From Cerioporus squamosus (taxonomy: Eukaryota > Basidiomycota > Agaricomycetes > Polyporales > Polyporaceae): a stretch of DNA of 64,000 nucleotides. Position 1 is the stretch's first letter, and each line of letters begins with the position of its first letter. Below are positions 49,490 through 60,028 of this stretch, one piece after another. The stretch spans positions 62,001-126,000 of the forward strand of contig JABYQS010000019.1 in assembly GCA_022592435.1 (NCBI GenBank), in the 5' to 3' direction. A program made the translations under genes and the position numbers. The notes under the pieces were generated by a model. That model was given only the letters and a program-made list of their open reading frames with translations, had not been told where the DNA came from and made no database searches.

Positions 49490-50235
49490 AGGTCGCTCCA
49501 TCTGATGACGGCGGAATCCAACAGCAGAGGAAGAGGAGAGGCTATGTAGCTGGCCTCGTGGGTGGCGGCTGACGAGCTCGGGAACGGGTAGGTGGCTGTA
49601 GGTGGCCATCGTCGAGGTCGTGAAGCGGCAGGTGAGTCGTCCAAGCTGAACAGCGAATAGGTCGAGCAGGTCGAGACCAATGTATCGATTGAGGACGGTG
49701 CGGCATGGTCGCCGTGGCTCCGCAGCAAAGGGACCAAGCGGGCTGCAATTGTCCACCAAAGGCAGCTCGGCACAGTTCAATTGGTCCGGGAGGAAGGCAA
49801 AGCGCGGGCGTCAACTCCAGGAGCCCAAGCGTCGCGTCCTTTGCCGCAAGGCGGGAGTGCTTGGGCCTCATAGAAATATATAAGTGCGGCGAGCCATTTG
49901 CCTGTTCATCGTATGTTGGACTGACACAGAGCCTACGGGTGGCTCAGGATGAGGGAGAGGCAGCACGAAGATCGGATTGTGCCCGCGCTGTGCCGGTCGA
50001 CCGGATCGCGGAGTGGGCCGCTCGGGATAAAATCAAACTCGAACATGCGCCCTGTTCTCTCACCAACCATCCCTCCTCTCTCACCAACCATCCCCTCACC
50101 AGCTACCTCCAGCCTCCGGCCAACCTCCACCGCCAACTCTACCCACGATGGATTTCACACATTCGTTCCCAGAGGAGGAAGAACTCCGTTTCCTCTTCGA
50201 GTACACCAACCATTTCGAGCTCTACGGGCTACCTC
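49490..50235 (+). repeat. Duplicated promoter/5' block, copy 2 (partner 2585-3345)
   Basis: Copy in front of gene F of the block in front of gene A. It keeps the same order of landmarks and the TATA box. Relative to copy 1 it has a few short indels, for example a duplicated GGTGGCTGTA stretch near 49590 and a deletion inside exon 1 that removes about five codons. Confidence 0.85.
49877..49883 (+). promoter_or_regulatory. TATA box of zinc-finger gene F
   Basis: TATATAA in the same context as in front of gene A (AAATATATAAGTGCGGCGAG), 271 nt upstream of the ATG at 50148. Conservation between the two copies is the support. Confidence 0.5.
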
Positions 50236-51466
50236 TTCAAAATCTCGACGTTAATGCGAGAGCTCCCGAATCTGCACGATCGGTTGAGGTACGTTTATTG
50301 GGATACGTGGACTGTGATCATTGCGTTGATGTCTTCCCTGCCTACTTCCACTCGGCTACGGTACTTATCCACCTCTCCTCATGCCATCTGCAGGAAGCTA
50401 CTCACGACCCTCTCGGGGACCGTGTCACGGAGACCGCCCGTGAAGATATGGAGAAGGAGAACGTTGCTTGGCGGCCAGACGAGGTAGAGCCTGAGGTCGT
50501 GAGCACCAGCATCCCCGCCCCCGCTTCCAGTTCCCATGTCCGAGCTGGGACCGCAAATTCCTCGGTGACGAAGGAAAAAAGGAAGGCCGTGGCTGTCGAG
50601 GAGCGCGGTGTGGAGAAATCGTCCACTGCGGTTCCTATAGCGGTCTCGCGAACGAGAGGGAGGTTGGGCCGCCGGTGGATGCATACCGCGCGGCTTTGCA
50701 ACAACACGCCCCTCGGGCCTGCCTGTCCCGTCGTCGGAAGGCAGGTACCAGTTCCTCTTGCGCGGTCGCCGGTCCTTCCACGCTCCCCCCAGAGGAGTCG
50801 ACCTCTGAAATCGAAGACGGTGACGATAGCGAGGAGTTCGTCCCGAAGCGGCTAACGAAGAAGGCCCGTGTTGGTCCCTCGAAGGCCGCTGTCACCGCCA
50901 CCGGGCCACGGCGGAAGAAGAGGACCCCAGCGGAGGTGGCGGGGCTGATGCGGAAGAAGGATGCGGACGGTCAGCGGCTTTTCGTACCGTGCCGGTGGCC
51001 TGAAAACGGGCACAACTGCGAACATCGGCAGTTGTTCGTCGACGAGAAGGAGAGGGCCGTCACTCATCTCAAGGACGACCACCAGGGTCTCGCAAAGGGA
51101 CCCGACGGGCGCTGGCTCTGCCTGTGGGGCAAGGCGTCCGTTGATGACAACATCGGGGGCTGTAGGAAGACATACGAGAGCGAATACGCACTCAAACGTC
51201 ACATCCAGGACGCCCACCTGGCAGCGAAGTTCCCGTGCTCAGGCCTGTGGCACCCCTTTTGCACGTCCTGAGCTCCTGGACAAGCATCTGAAGAGCAGGG
51301 CTTGTGTGAGTACTCCACCTCGCTCAATTATGGCATGAGTCTGTAGCTGACTACGTATCTGCAGGAGAGGAAGCAAGCGAAACAGGCTAAGGAAGCGGCC
51401 GAAGCCCAGGCACGGACTGACGATGCGTTGGAGGGGGACAGGATGGAGGAGACGGACGACTCGTAA
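50148..51466 (+). CDS. C2H2-like zinc-finger family protein F (two frame breaks)
   Basis: Closest relative of gene A. Exons: 50148-50288 (MDFTHSFPEEEELRFLFEYT), 50394-51305 and 51365-51466. The linker is charged (EDMEKENVAWRPDEVEPEVV) with a basic patch ending KKARVGPSKAAVTATGPRRK. Knuckles are VPCRWPENGHNC with HLKDDH, CLWGKASVDDNIGGC with ALKRHIQDAH, and a third, CSACGTPFARPELLDKHLKS with a closing C. The tail is charged (EGDRMEETDDS). Two breaks occur: one near 50650, between linker and zinc region, and one at 51240, where an extra G turns the third knuckle into a premature stop. The mosaic copy at 58082-58299 lacks that extra base and reads through the knuckle, showing the ancestral frame. 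It could be a recent pseudogene or carry assembly indels. Confidence 0.65.
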
Positions 51467-52089
51467 GGGACTGGCATGTGCGTAGCTTGTATTTGACCTC
51501 AGGCTCTCCTTCGCTCCCTCCGGCTGTCCATCTTCTATCACTCCGATATGATCCCCCTTTGTCATCCTGTACTTGTCTCTACGAACCACTGGCATGTGTA
51601 TACCTCTCTGTACATTGTCTCCATCCTGCCGATGTTGTGCTCCTGCCGCTTGGCGATACCCTGGCATATTCCCAGCTTGACGCTCCACGAGGTTTAACGA
51701 CGAACCACGTACAAATAAGTCCAAACAAAAAGCGCTTCCGCCGTCGAGATATGTCGTTTCTAACCCCTGGGTGAACCGCGAAGCGTGAAGGCAAATTCTT
51801 GAGGTATATACGGGTAGATCCACAGTACGGTATCAACGGAATATGATATATAGTATGTTACAGCCAACCGTGTTCCCAACCAAGGAATGAAAGCTAGTAT
51901 CAGTAAAGAAGAAATCAATGCAAGTGAGTAGCCGTGAGTCCCTATCAAGAACGTAATGCAGATCAGGAGTAATGCGGGAGGCGAAAGAGCCTGGTAGGAT
52001 GTTACAAGTTGCAGCCAATGACAAGATGAAGAAAGATGGGTAGTCGGATGGTTGAGGTGCACCGTTCGAGCAGCGAACGCACAGGAGGA

Positions 52090-53163
52090 TCAATCAGAAA
52101 GCTCCTCCTCGCCGCCATCCTGAGGATCCTCCTCCTCTGGCTCCTCCCACTCGTCCGCGTCCGCATCTCCATCTGTGTTTCCCTGTTTCACAGCCTGGAA
52201 GAAGCCAGACACGTCAGACACCGACCGCGCGGAGAGGCTCGGAGAGAGAACGGCTCACCGCGTCGCACTTGTGGTCCTCGTGTTTATCCGCCTTGTCAAC
52301 ACGGGTATACGTCTTGTCGGCGCGGCATCCCTTGATACACCGGTATCGGATCTCGAGGTGGTCCTGGTCGAGATGGCGAGTGATACCCCATGACCCGTCC
52401 GAGATCATCTCCGTGCACCCTTTCCACCTACAGGGAACCTGGACTGTCGTTCGCTTAGGGCCACCACGCTTGCGTTTCTGCCCCGCGACGGGATGTGTAG
52501 GCCCATCCTGGGATGTTGCCTCCTGCGTGCGAGACGTCGAAGGGTGGGGGGAAGTCTCAATGGTGCTCGACTGCTCGACCTTGGTCCATCCCTTGCCCCG
52601 CACGCGTCTCCAGCCGAAATGCCCCAAGAAGTGTTCTCGGTTCTCTCTTAGCTTCTTAACGTCATAAATGTAGGCGCATCCTCGCACTCCGCAGGGTGTC
52701 TTGTAACGAGGCGCGACAATCATCGTTCTGACGATGTGGTCGGCCAGGCGAACCTTGCGACTCGAGGTAGACCTCGAGGTGCCGGCGGACGGAGCTGGCG
52801 AACTTGGGGACGGGCTGGCGGATTCAGAGAGGAATCGGGGCGTGGACTTCCCCAGGTGTGACCTCGGCTTCTTGAATTTGCGAGGAGTGAAGTCGGCGTC
52901 CGACTCGTCCGCGCTCTCGTCCGAGTCGTCGTCCTCGCTCTTGCTATCGTCCTCTTGCTATGAACGAGGGTTGAGATTGACATAGGCCCAAAAGCAGGAG
53001 AAGAATCACGTACGAAATCATCGTCCGTACTTAATGCGTTCACTTCTACACGTTCCCATGGCATCAGGAGCAGCGATGGGTCGATGTAGAGTGAAAGTGG
53101 CGGAGAGGAGGTTTTACTGCTCGAGGGCAAGTGGATGTCGTCGCAGCCGTAGTATGCCTTCAT
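52090..53163 (-). CDS. C2H2-like zinc-finger family protein D (intact)
   Basis: Intact family member, 317 residues. The exons, 5' to 3', are 53163-53014, 52957-52259 and 52194-52090, all in phase. The N-terminal module is MKAYYGCDDIHLPSSSKTSS with LMPWERVEVNALSTDDDF. An acidic stretch follows (EDDDSDESADESDADFTPRK), then the first knuckle region CGVRGCAYIYDVKKLRENRE with HF..HF, a linker with KRKRGGPKR, then PCRWKGCTEMISDGSWGITR with HLDQDH, and YRCIKGCRADKTYTRVDKAD with KHEDHKC. The C-terminal exon is acidic (DADEWEEPEEEDPQDGGEEE). The fold of basic patches, knuckles and acidic tail suggests a nuclear regulator, but DNA binding is not shown. A truncated copy of exon 1 and the start of exon 2 lies at 57013-57513. 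Confidence 0.82.
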
Positions 53164-56100
53164 GACTGTTTTAGATGGTGTTGGTGGATGAGGTAGAGGT
53201 TGATGCGTATGTAGGCCGAAGTATCGGGCTGCAGAGGTGGGAGGGAGTAAGTGGTGTGGGTCGGGGAGACGCCCACGGTGGTTCGTTTCTGCACGCGTCG
53301 AACGCGTCCCGCACGCCGGCGCCCTTTGTTCCGGTCAGTATCCCGTTATGCATCCACTATCGATTTATCCTCACCTGACACAATCATGTCTTATCGCCTG
53401 GAGGCCCTGAACCATCGTTGCTCGGTGTGCTTGGATCTGCTGCTCGACAACTCACCCAGTCACTCCCTCGTCCCCGCGGAGCTCACATGCGTTCCAATGG
53501 CAAAGGCGAGGGAAGAGCGAGTTATTCGTATGTAATTACTCCTTCTCAATCACTTGGTGAAACGGCCGGGGTAGGCAAAGCGATCTCGACACGACGCTTT
53601 GGCGGATGGACATTGGACAATACGACGGCTTCAATACCGTGGCTCACCTATAACACCATCAGCGTGGTCTCTTGCATCAAGTAAGGCTTTCGGGTATATT
53701 CTCAACTCACATCCTTACCGTCACCGACCTTGCCGGCATGATCGCCTTATGGTGAGCCACTTGCAACCACTTCCCGTGGTCACGCATCGCTGAACGTTCC
53801 GCGGTAGCCATTGCATTGCCGTCTGTAGTCCTCCGTGCCGTAGATTATTCCCGCATTCCTGAGGGGTGAGTACACAGAAATACCTAGGCATACGATGTAC
53901 TCACGACTTACGCCTTGTAGTAGATCCGACGAGGATCAAGACTTGGAATCCTTCCGCTGCACTGTGAAGTCCCGCTCCATCGACGAATGGAGTCCGCTAT
54001 TCCAGGCCGAGGGTAAAGAAGCATATAAGACGCTGGCTATTTACGGCCGTCATCGAACTGTTCGCGTATGACGGTCCTGTAGCAGATGCAGGTAAGTGGC
54101 CGTCCATCTCGTTCTGCAGCCGTTAAGGCTTACTGAAAACATACTCGAGATACCCCATGATTGACGAGCACGTCTCTTTGAGTCCTCAACTCCGACGCCG
54201 TTCTGCCGACCTACCAACGATCGGCTTTACTCGCTCTTGGCCGACTATCGCTCTCTGCAACTCTCTGGTGTTGAAATTGTCCAGGTGAGCTCTCGGCAAT
54301 TCTGTCGTGCGGCAACAAGACTGATGAGCGTACCCGAGGACTTCAGGAACGACGAGGCAAGACAACGCTGCCCCTCCGTGCGAGCAGCCTGACATCGTGG
54401 AGTCGCTAGGGCCACGTTGGCACATGTTCAGACAGACAAACACGTAGCACGCGCGGGCTTCAGTCGTGTATCCTTGCGATGGAACCGCAACACATTCGAG
54501 GCACAGACAAGGAACCCGCTAGATGTCCATTCATGTCAGCTGTCTAATTACGCCTCTCTTGTCTGTGATAGATGCAGACTAACCTCAACGAGTAGGAATT
54601 GAGAAGCGCTTACAAGTGGCCAGTGGCATCCCGACAGCCGTCCTAGCGGATAGAGAAGAGACTGCTTCAGCCGCAAGCTTAGGAAGGGTATATTCAGTCG
54701 TATCGCTGGAGACAATTCGGGCTCCATGTCGTTCTGTGCAAGTGCTAAGAGAGCAGCGGTAGACGGGTAAGCTGGGCCGCCCTACGTTCATGCCGTAGGA
54801 CTTGTGAGCTTACCTAGTTTTTGTAGAGCTGTACGCTTTGAGTGAGTTATAGTTCAACTCCACTCGGCATGGGTGCTGGCCGTTGCGGAGCCGTCCTTCG
54901 CGCCCTGCACCGTCACTCCGAGTTGTCTGTCTACAGGAGGAGAGACAGGCGATCAAGGCGATGGCCAGCTGGTAGCCGCTAGTACTCCGAAGTCTTCATA
55001 CCAAGGCAGCCTCACACGCGGGGGTCGGGAGGAGTTACGTGATGGATGTAACAGCGTACATATTATGTATGCTGAGAGGGTGTTGATGGAAGAAATCGTC
55101 CAACTCCGAGTCGTCGATTGAGCGTGCTTAGCACGTGCTTAGACGCTTTCCGGCCTTGCCACACCTTGCCTCCTCCTCCTACTTACATGCCAAGGACAAG
55201 GTCATGCCGCTCTCTACTCGTATGTCTCTGCCAACTCGTCTTAGCTCTACCTGAGCTACTATGTGGCTCGAACAGTGGATGCAGACGCCAGTCTTCTGCT
55301 ACGTCAGTGGCTGATAGGCCCGCCCCGCGAATCGCCATGCAAGTTGGTACAAGGCATGCCTTTAAACGGGCTCGTTGTGAGCATTCGCGGCTCTCGAAAC
55401 TCCCACAAACACGTCTCCGTGCGCCGTAGAAGATTCCAACCCGATCAGATGCGCTTCGCCGCCCGAACGGAGTATTGTCTGCAGGGGTTTACAGGCGCAG
55501 GCTATCATCATTGAAGTGGCTCCTGGTACGTAGCAATGCCATCCCTTCGTCCGCCCTTCTTGCACCCTCTTTTCGGTTTGTTACCCTTTGGCATCGAGTG
55601 GCTGTTGCATGAGAGCGATTTGACAAGTTCCCTCGTGGGCCGTCGCAGCACAACACGCGCACCCTCATCGGTATCATTTCACGACCATCATTGGTCGTTG
55701 CAGTCTACCTGGGTGCGTGAAATATGAGTAGTCTGACCATTCCCGTCCCCAATCTCTCTTGAGAGCGTTACGAAGGTGCCCCTCAGCCTCAGCTTTTGGC
55801 GGTTCTGCGCCGACGGGCGCCTATGATAATCGTCGAGATACTTACACCTTCCTGCTAGCCGCGCGCGAAGCTCATTTCCGACCTCAATGCTGTACGTATC
55901 GACCTAAAGTGACATTGTAGCGTGTAATCAGACACGTTTGGAAGCGCGTAGTATGACAAGTACAAGCTTTGTTGGAGATCACAGTGGCAAATCGGACGAT
56001 GCCGCCGACTCAGCGCATCGCGAAGGTATGTATGTACGCAGAGCGATGTGAAGGGAGCACGACGAGTTCCCCTTGGAGTCAAATGGAACAGGCGTTGATG

Positions 56101-57012
56101 CTGATGCTCTTGCCTGCACAAAACAAGCTCTCGCTGCCCTCTCGCCACTCGCGTCGTTCGTAAAGTCCATAATCAGGCCGTTGTCATTATCCCGCACCTA
56201 TCCGATAGACCTTCGCACTCGAACAAAAAAGGATCCTGTCGCGATCTTCGCGGAGCCGTCACCTTCTGGCGTACAGCAAGGACGTTGTTCGTCGTTAAAT
56301 TTGATGCATCGCGACTTCACCGACGTTGTCCGCCGATGGTGCCGTCGATCTGAAAGAGGTGAGTCTTCCGCTGAATTCTTGTCTTTCCACCATCTGTTGT
56401 TAATGAAAGACCTAGGATCTATTTCTGTTGCATGTTTCAATGCGTTTGTACGCCTTTTGTCGTTCCCGACGCCTCTCGAGCCACTTATCTCCCGGCAGGA
56501 CTATAAAAGTTCGAGGATCTGTAGGGCTATGGCATCAGCTCTCCCGTTCCCCATCCACGGCAGTCGCATCGGACTTCGCACTCTTCCGTCGCTCCCAACC
56601 ACATTCACACTGCAGCTGCTGCGCGAGCACACTTCGACCCTCGAAGTCTTGATCCTCCGCGACTAGAGCACGCCGCGAGGACTGACATGGGAACGGGTCC
56701 TGCGTCCGGTCTCGCAGACGTCGAGTCCGATGCCGCTGCGCAACACCGCTTTATGCAAGCGCATGAACACACCAAAGCGATTCCGAATGAACAAGCTTAC
56801 CGACGTTGTAGCGACGCTACTGAAAAATCGGACACAGCAGAGTTCCTCTACGGTGAGTGGCATGTTGTCCATTCATTGCTGCGATCCCCGTCTCATATGC
56901 TGCCTGTGAAGTCCTACTCTACCAGGGCCCTGCGGTTGCGAACAATGCTGGTACTTCTGCCAACATGCGCATCAATCTCGACCTCATATACCACCACTAC
57001 TCTCGACGCAAG
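53164..57012. other. Gene-poor stretch of 3.8 kb
   Basis: No nameable gene. A plus ORF from 53387 begins MSYRLEALNHRCSVCLDLLL, with a C-x2-C pair, but ends quickly. Plus 56073-56666 is open for 197 codons (containing MHRDFTDVVRRWCRRSERG) and may be an exon or a long chance ORF. A related short string occurs near 56790-56830 in another frame. No transposon signature was seen. Confidence 0.35.
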
Positions 57013-57513
57013 TATGAAGGCATTCACCACTGCGACGATGTCCACATGTCCTCCAGCAGTGGATCCTCCTCTCCGACGCTTTCACAATGCATGGACCCGT
57101 CGCTGTCGTTGATGCCATGGGAACGTGGCCAAGTGAACGCTGTTAGAACAGATGATGATTTGGTGCGTGATGCTTCTCCTGTTCAAGGGGCTATTCAGAC
57201 CTCGGCCCTCGTTCATAGCATGTGGACGCCGACTTCACTCCGCGCGATTACAAGAAGCGGAGGTCGCACTTGGGCACTTGGGCAAGTCCACGCCCCGACT
57301 CCTCTCTGAATACGCCAGCCCGTCCCAACTTCGCCAGCTCCGTCCGCCGGCACCTCGAGCTCTACCTCGAGTTGCAAGGTTCGCCTGACCGACCACATCG
57401 TCAACAAGATGATTGTCGCGCCTCGTTACAAGACACCCTGCGGAGTGCGGGGATGCGCCTACGTGTATGACGTTAAGAAGCTAAGGGAGAACCGAGAACA
57501 CTTCTTAGGGCAT
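57013..57513 (+). pseudogene. Truncated copy of zinc-finger gene D (first mosaic segment)
   Basis: Matches gene D from its start codon region through exon 1, the intron and the first half of exon 2. The conserved text includes the LMPWERGQVNAVRTDDDL-type end of exon 1, the intron end CTCGTTCATAG and CGCCTCGTTACAAGACACCC. Similarity stops at 57513, just after the first knuckle, so later knuckles and tail are missing. Small indels break the frame in the acidic stretch. Confidence 0.85.
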
Positions 57514-57589
57514 CTTCACTCCGCACGACATTGAAAGAAGAATTCGGACTGAGGGAAGTCCTCTTCCCGACCTCTAACTGCTTCCTTGC

Positions 57590-57998
57590 TACAACGACAT
57601 CGCCTCCCTCCTCCTCTTTTGACTGTGCCTCCCTCCCCTTCTCTACTTCTACACCTTAATGGAACACACCAGGGAATTCGAACAGCTCCTATCCGGAGCT
57701 ACCCTGCTCACCCTCCGGGATCTGGAACGGCTCCTTGCTCTCGCGGCTGAAGTGCCGCATTCGTATCTACTGGCGACCACAGAACGATTGCGCCAATATG
57801 GATACGACCCTTTCGTGTTGGAGGGCCGTAACGGCCCCGGGCGGACAGGAGTGGTGGGGCACCGGGTGGAACCCCGGTTCACGGTCAGTGGTATCACCCT
57901 CCCGCGATAGCGGCTCAACTCATCCTAACTATTGCTCACAGACAATAAATCCTCGACTTTTGTCCGGGCAAACTTTCCGAGAACATGCAGAAGGTACG
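57590..57998 (+). pseudogene. Copy of leader, exon 1 and exon 2 of zinc-finger gene E
   Basis: Matches gene E from its 5' leader (CCTCCTCCTCT..TTGACTG) through exon 1 (ATG 57659), the intron and exon 2 to the GAAGGTACGG donor. Exon 1 is still open; over the 83-codon unspliced ORF only six residues differ from gene E. The copy is in inverted orientation relative to gene E. Similarity ends at 57998, so the zinc region is absent. Whether the short ORF is expressed is unknown. Confidence 0.88.
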
Positions 57999-58081
57999 GC
58001 AGAAGGAGTTCACGCATCACTGCAAGTTTTTCGGGCTAACTCCTCCTACGCAGCGCCCGTCAGAAGCATCAACCTCCGCGG
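57999..58081 (+). pseudogene. Fragment like exon 1 of zinc-finger gene A
   Basis: Contains GAGTTCACGCATCA and CACGCAGCGCCC-like sequence followed by GAAGCATCAACCTC, which match the start and end of gene A exon 1 with the middle deleted. Confidence 0.6.
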
Positions 58082-58299
58082 GACCGTTGATGACAACATC
58101 GGGGGCTGTAGCAAGACATACGAGAGCGAATACGCACTCAAACGTCACATCCAGGACGCCCACCTGGCAGCGAAGTTCCCGTGCTCAGCCCGTGGCACCC
58201 CGTTTGCACGTCCTGAGCTCCTGGACAAGCACCAGAAGAGCAGGGCTTGTGTGAGTACTCCACCTCGCTCGATTATGGCATGAGTCTGTAGCTGACTAT
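58082..58299 (+). pseudogene. Fragment of the zinc region of gene F
   Basis: Near-identical to gene F from GTTGATGACAACATCGGGGG through knuckles 2 and 3 and into the following intron. It keeps the third knuckle in frame (PFARPELLDKHQKSRAC), unlike gene F. However, the second Cys of that knuckle is replaced by Arg (CSARG against CSACG). Confidence 0.85.
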
Positions 58300-58312
58300 A
58301 ACGAGAAGGGCC

Positions 58313-58916
58313 CTCGCGCTTGCTCTGGTCTCTTCATACCACACCCGACCACACCCAGCTTCTACCACCGGCTCTACGCCTCCCCTGTATCCTTTTCAAT
58401 CTGCTTCATTCTATTCACGCAATGGCCTCTGGACCAACCTACGCTTTCACCTTCACGTACGATCTCGGCCAACCCAGAACGTCAGTGCACGCAGAAGACC
58501 TGTACCGCCAAGCACCGTCTCTCCTCCCTCGACGTAATCACGGTGATCACTGTCTTCAGCACCCACTTGGAAGATAAAACGCACGAACACGACCAAGTTT
58601 GTCCTGTTCACGGGTGTTCCGAAGTGATGAGACACACGTCGTTGCTGCGGCACCTGTTCAAAGACCACTTGAGGATGAAGATCAGGTGCCCTTTCCCCGG
58701 ATGTACCAGGTAAGTCTGCCAGCGAGTCCCTACACAACCACACACTTACTTGCGCTTGGAACGCTAGGACATCCGGTCAACGGAGAGCCAACAAGGGAAT
58801 TCTCGATCTACTACGCTACTTCTCCGTCTGGACGCCCATCGGAAGCACCTCAACAAGGTATGCAATCCAGCTGATTTTCTTACATGGTAAACCCAACTGA
58901 GATCATGCTAGAGGCA
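58313..58916 (+). pseudogene. Internally deleted copy of zinc-finger gene B
   Basis: Starts with the leader of gene B (CTCGCGCTTGCTCTG) and exon 1 (ATG at about 58422, TYAFTFTYDLGQ). It then jumps directly to the zinc region of exon 3 (acidic exon 2 and most introns lost). It continues through the exon 3 donor GTAAGTCTGCCAGCGA, exon 4 (GAGAGCCAACAAGG, CGGAAGCACCT) and the last intron. The join lies near CCAACCCAGAACGT at 58470. Confidence 0.82.
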
Positions 58917-58917
58917 T

Positions 58918-59660
58918 ACCAATTCGCACGATTCTACTCATCATGTTCGGGCATCCTTCAGTCTTCACAACGTCTTCGGCCTCCCTGGGGACTGCAACGC
59001 CGACATCCTCGCCCTTTGTGAGTGGTACATCAGCTTCTCGGAGGATCCGGTCCCTCTACTATACCCTTCAACTATGCCTGCCGTTCCTCTCGTGAGTGCT
59101 TGCCCTGCTTCCGTTCATCTCATTCATCACTGACGCACTGCCAAGGTTGAGGATACAGGCTTCGATCGGAACAGGATCGATGCCTTGTTCAAGGCTGAAC
59201 TGAGCGCAGTACGTCTTTCGGCGTGTTATATGCGTTACATCATGATCTGACTTCGCCTTCAAAAGGACAGTCCGTTGTACGGCTGTGGGGAGACTTCGAA
59301 CGTCGCGCTGCCTTGTGAGCTTCCGATCCCGATCGCATTCGTGACACGCTTTGGATGCATAGCATCCTCCCGCCTCCTCCCGTCCCGATGCCCCTCCTCC
59401 CGTCCGCTGCTCTCCTCCCCGTCCGTGCCTCCTCCCCGTCTCGCCCTTACTCCCATGCCAATCAGGACTGCCCTCGCTGGGTTCAATGCGTCCGGCCCTC
59501 ATGGCGTTTGTGAGGCTCAGCAAGAGGAAGGCGGTTTTCCTAGGCGAAGGTGCAGACGAAGGGTCGTCACTGTTATGCGCAGCCGTCGCCGGCCATGTCG
59601 AGCTTCGGACACAGGCCAGCGCCGGCCCATCACCAGTACCCGTCATCCACCAGCCGACTT
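58918..59660 (+). pseudogene. Degraded copy of the 5' half of zinc-finger gene C
   Basis: Matches gene C from its leader (CTACTCATCATGT) through exon 1, exon 2 (GGATACAGGCTTCGATCGGA), the second intron and the start of exon 3, including a shortened Pro/Arg repeat. Several deletions, some not multiples of three, break the frame. Similarity ends at about 59660 before any knuckle. Confidence 0.82.
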
Positions 59661-59739
59661 CGGGCTGCTCGACTCTCGTCGACGCTCGCTCTCCCGACCT
59701 CGGTGTCCTCAGTACTACCCCTCGTCATTCTATTGGCGC

Positions 59740-59825
59740 GTATTAGACTCCTCGACAAGCACAAGAGTATCGGGACATGTGTGCGTTCCACGCCTTGTTC
59801 GTCGGTGGGTCTGTACCTGACTTCT
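59740..59825 (+). pseudogene. Last-knuckle fragment, family F-like
   Basis: The stretch GACTCCTCGACAAGCACAAG and the following TGTGTGCGTTCCACGCC..GGTCTGTACCTGAC resemble the end of the third knuckle and the next intron of gene F (CTCCTGGACAAGCA..). It is short, so the assignment is tentative. Confidence 0.5.
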
Positions 59826-60028
59826 TAAATTCTGCCCAGGTCAACACGCCGTAGATACAAGCTAATACCATCACTATAACCTCATTCAGGTAGATAGAAA
59901 CGTTCACCCTAAAATAGGAACGACAAATAAACTCGCCAGGTAGTTGGCACCTACAGCACTAACACGCGCATTGCCAAGTAGTGGTTAAGCCTCGCATTCG
60001 AGGTACGTAGCTTCCTTTCCCATTCTGA

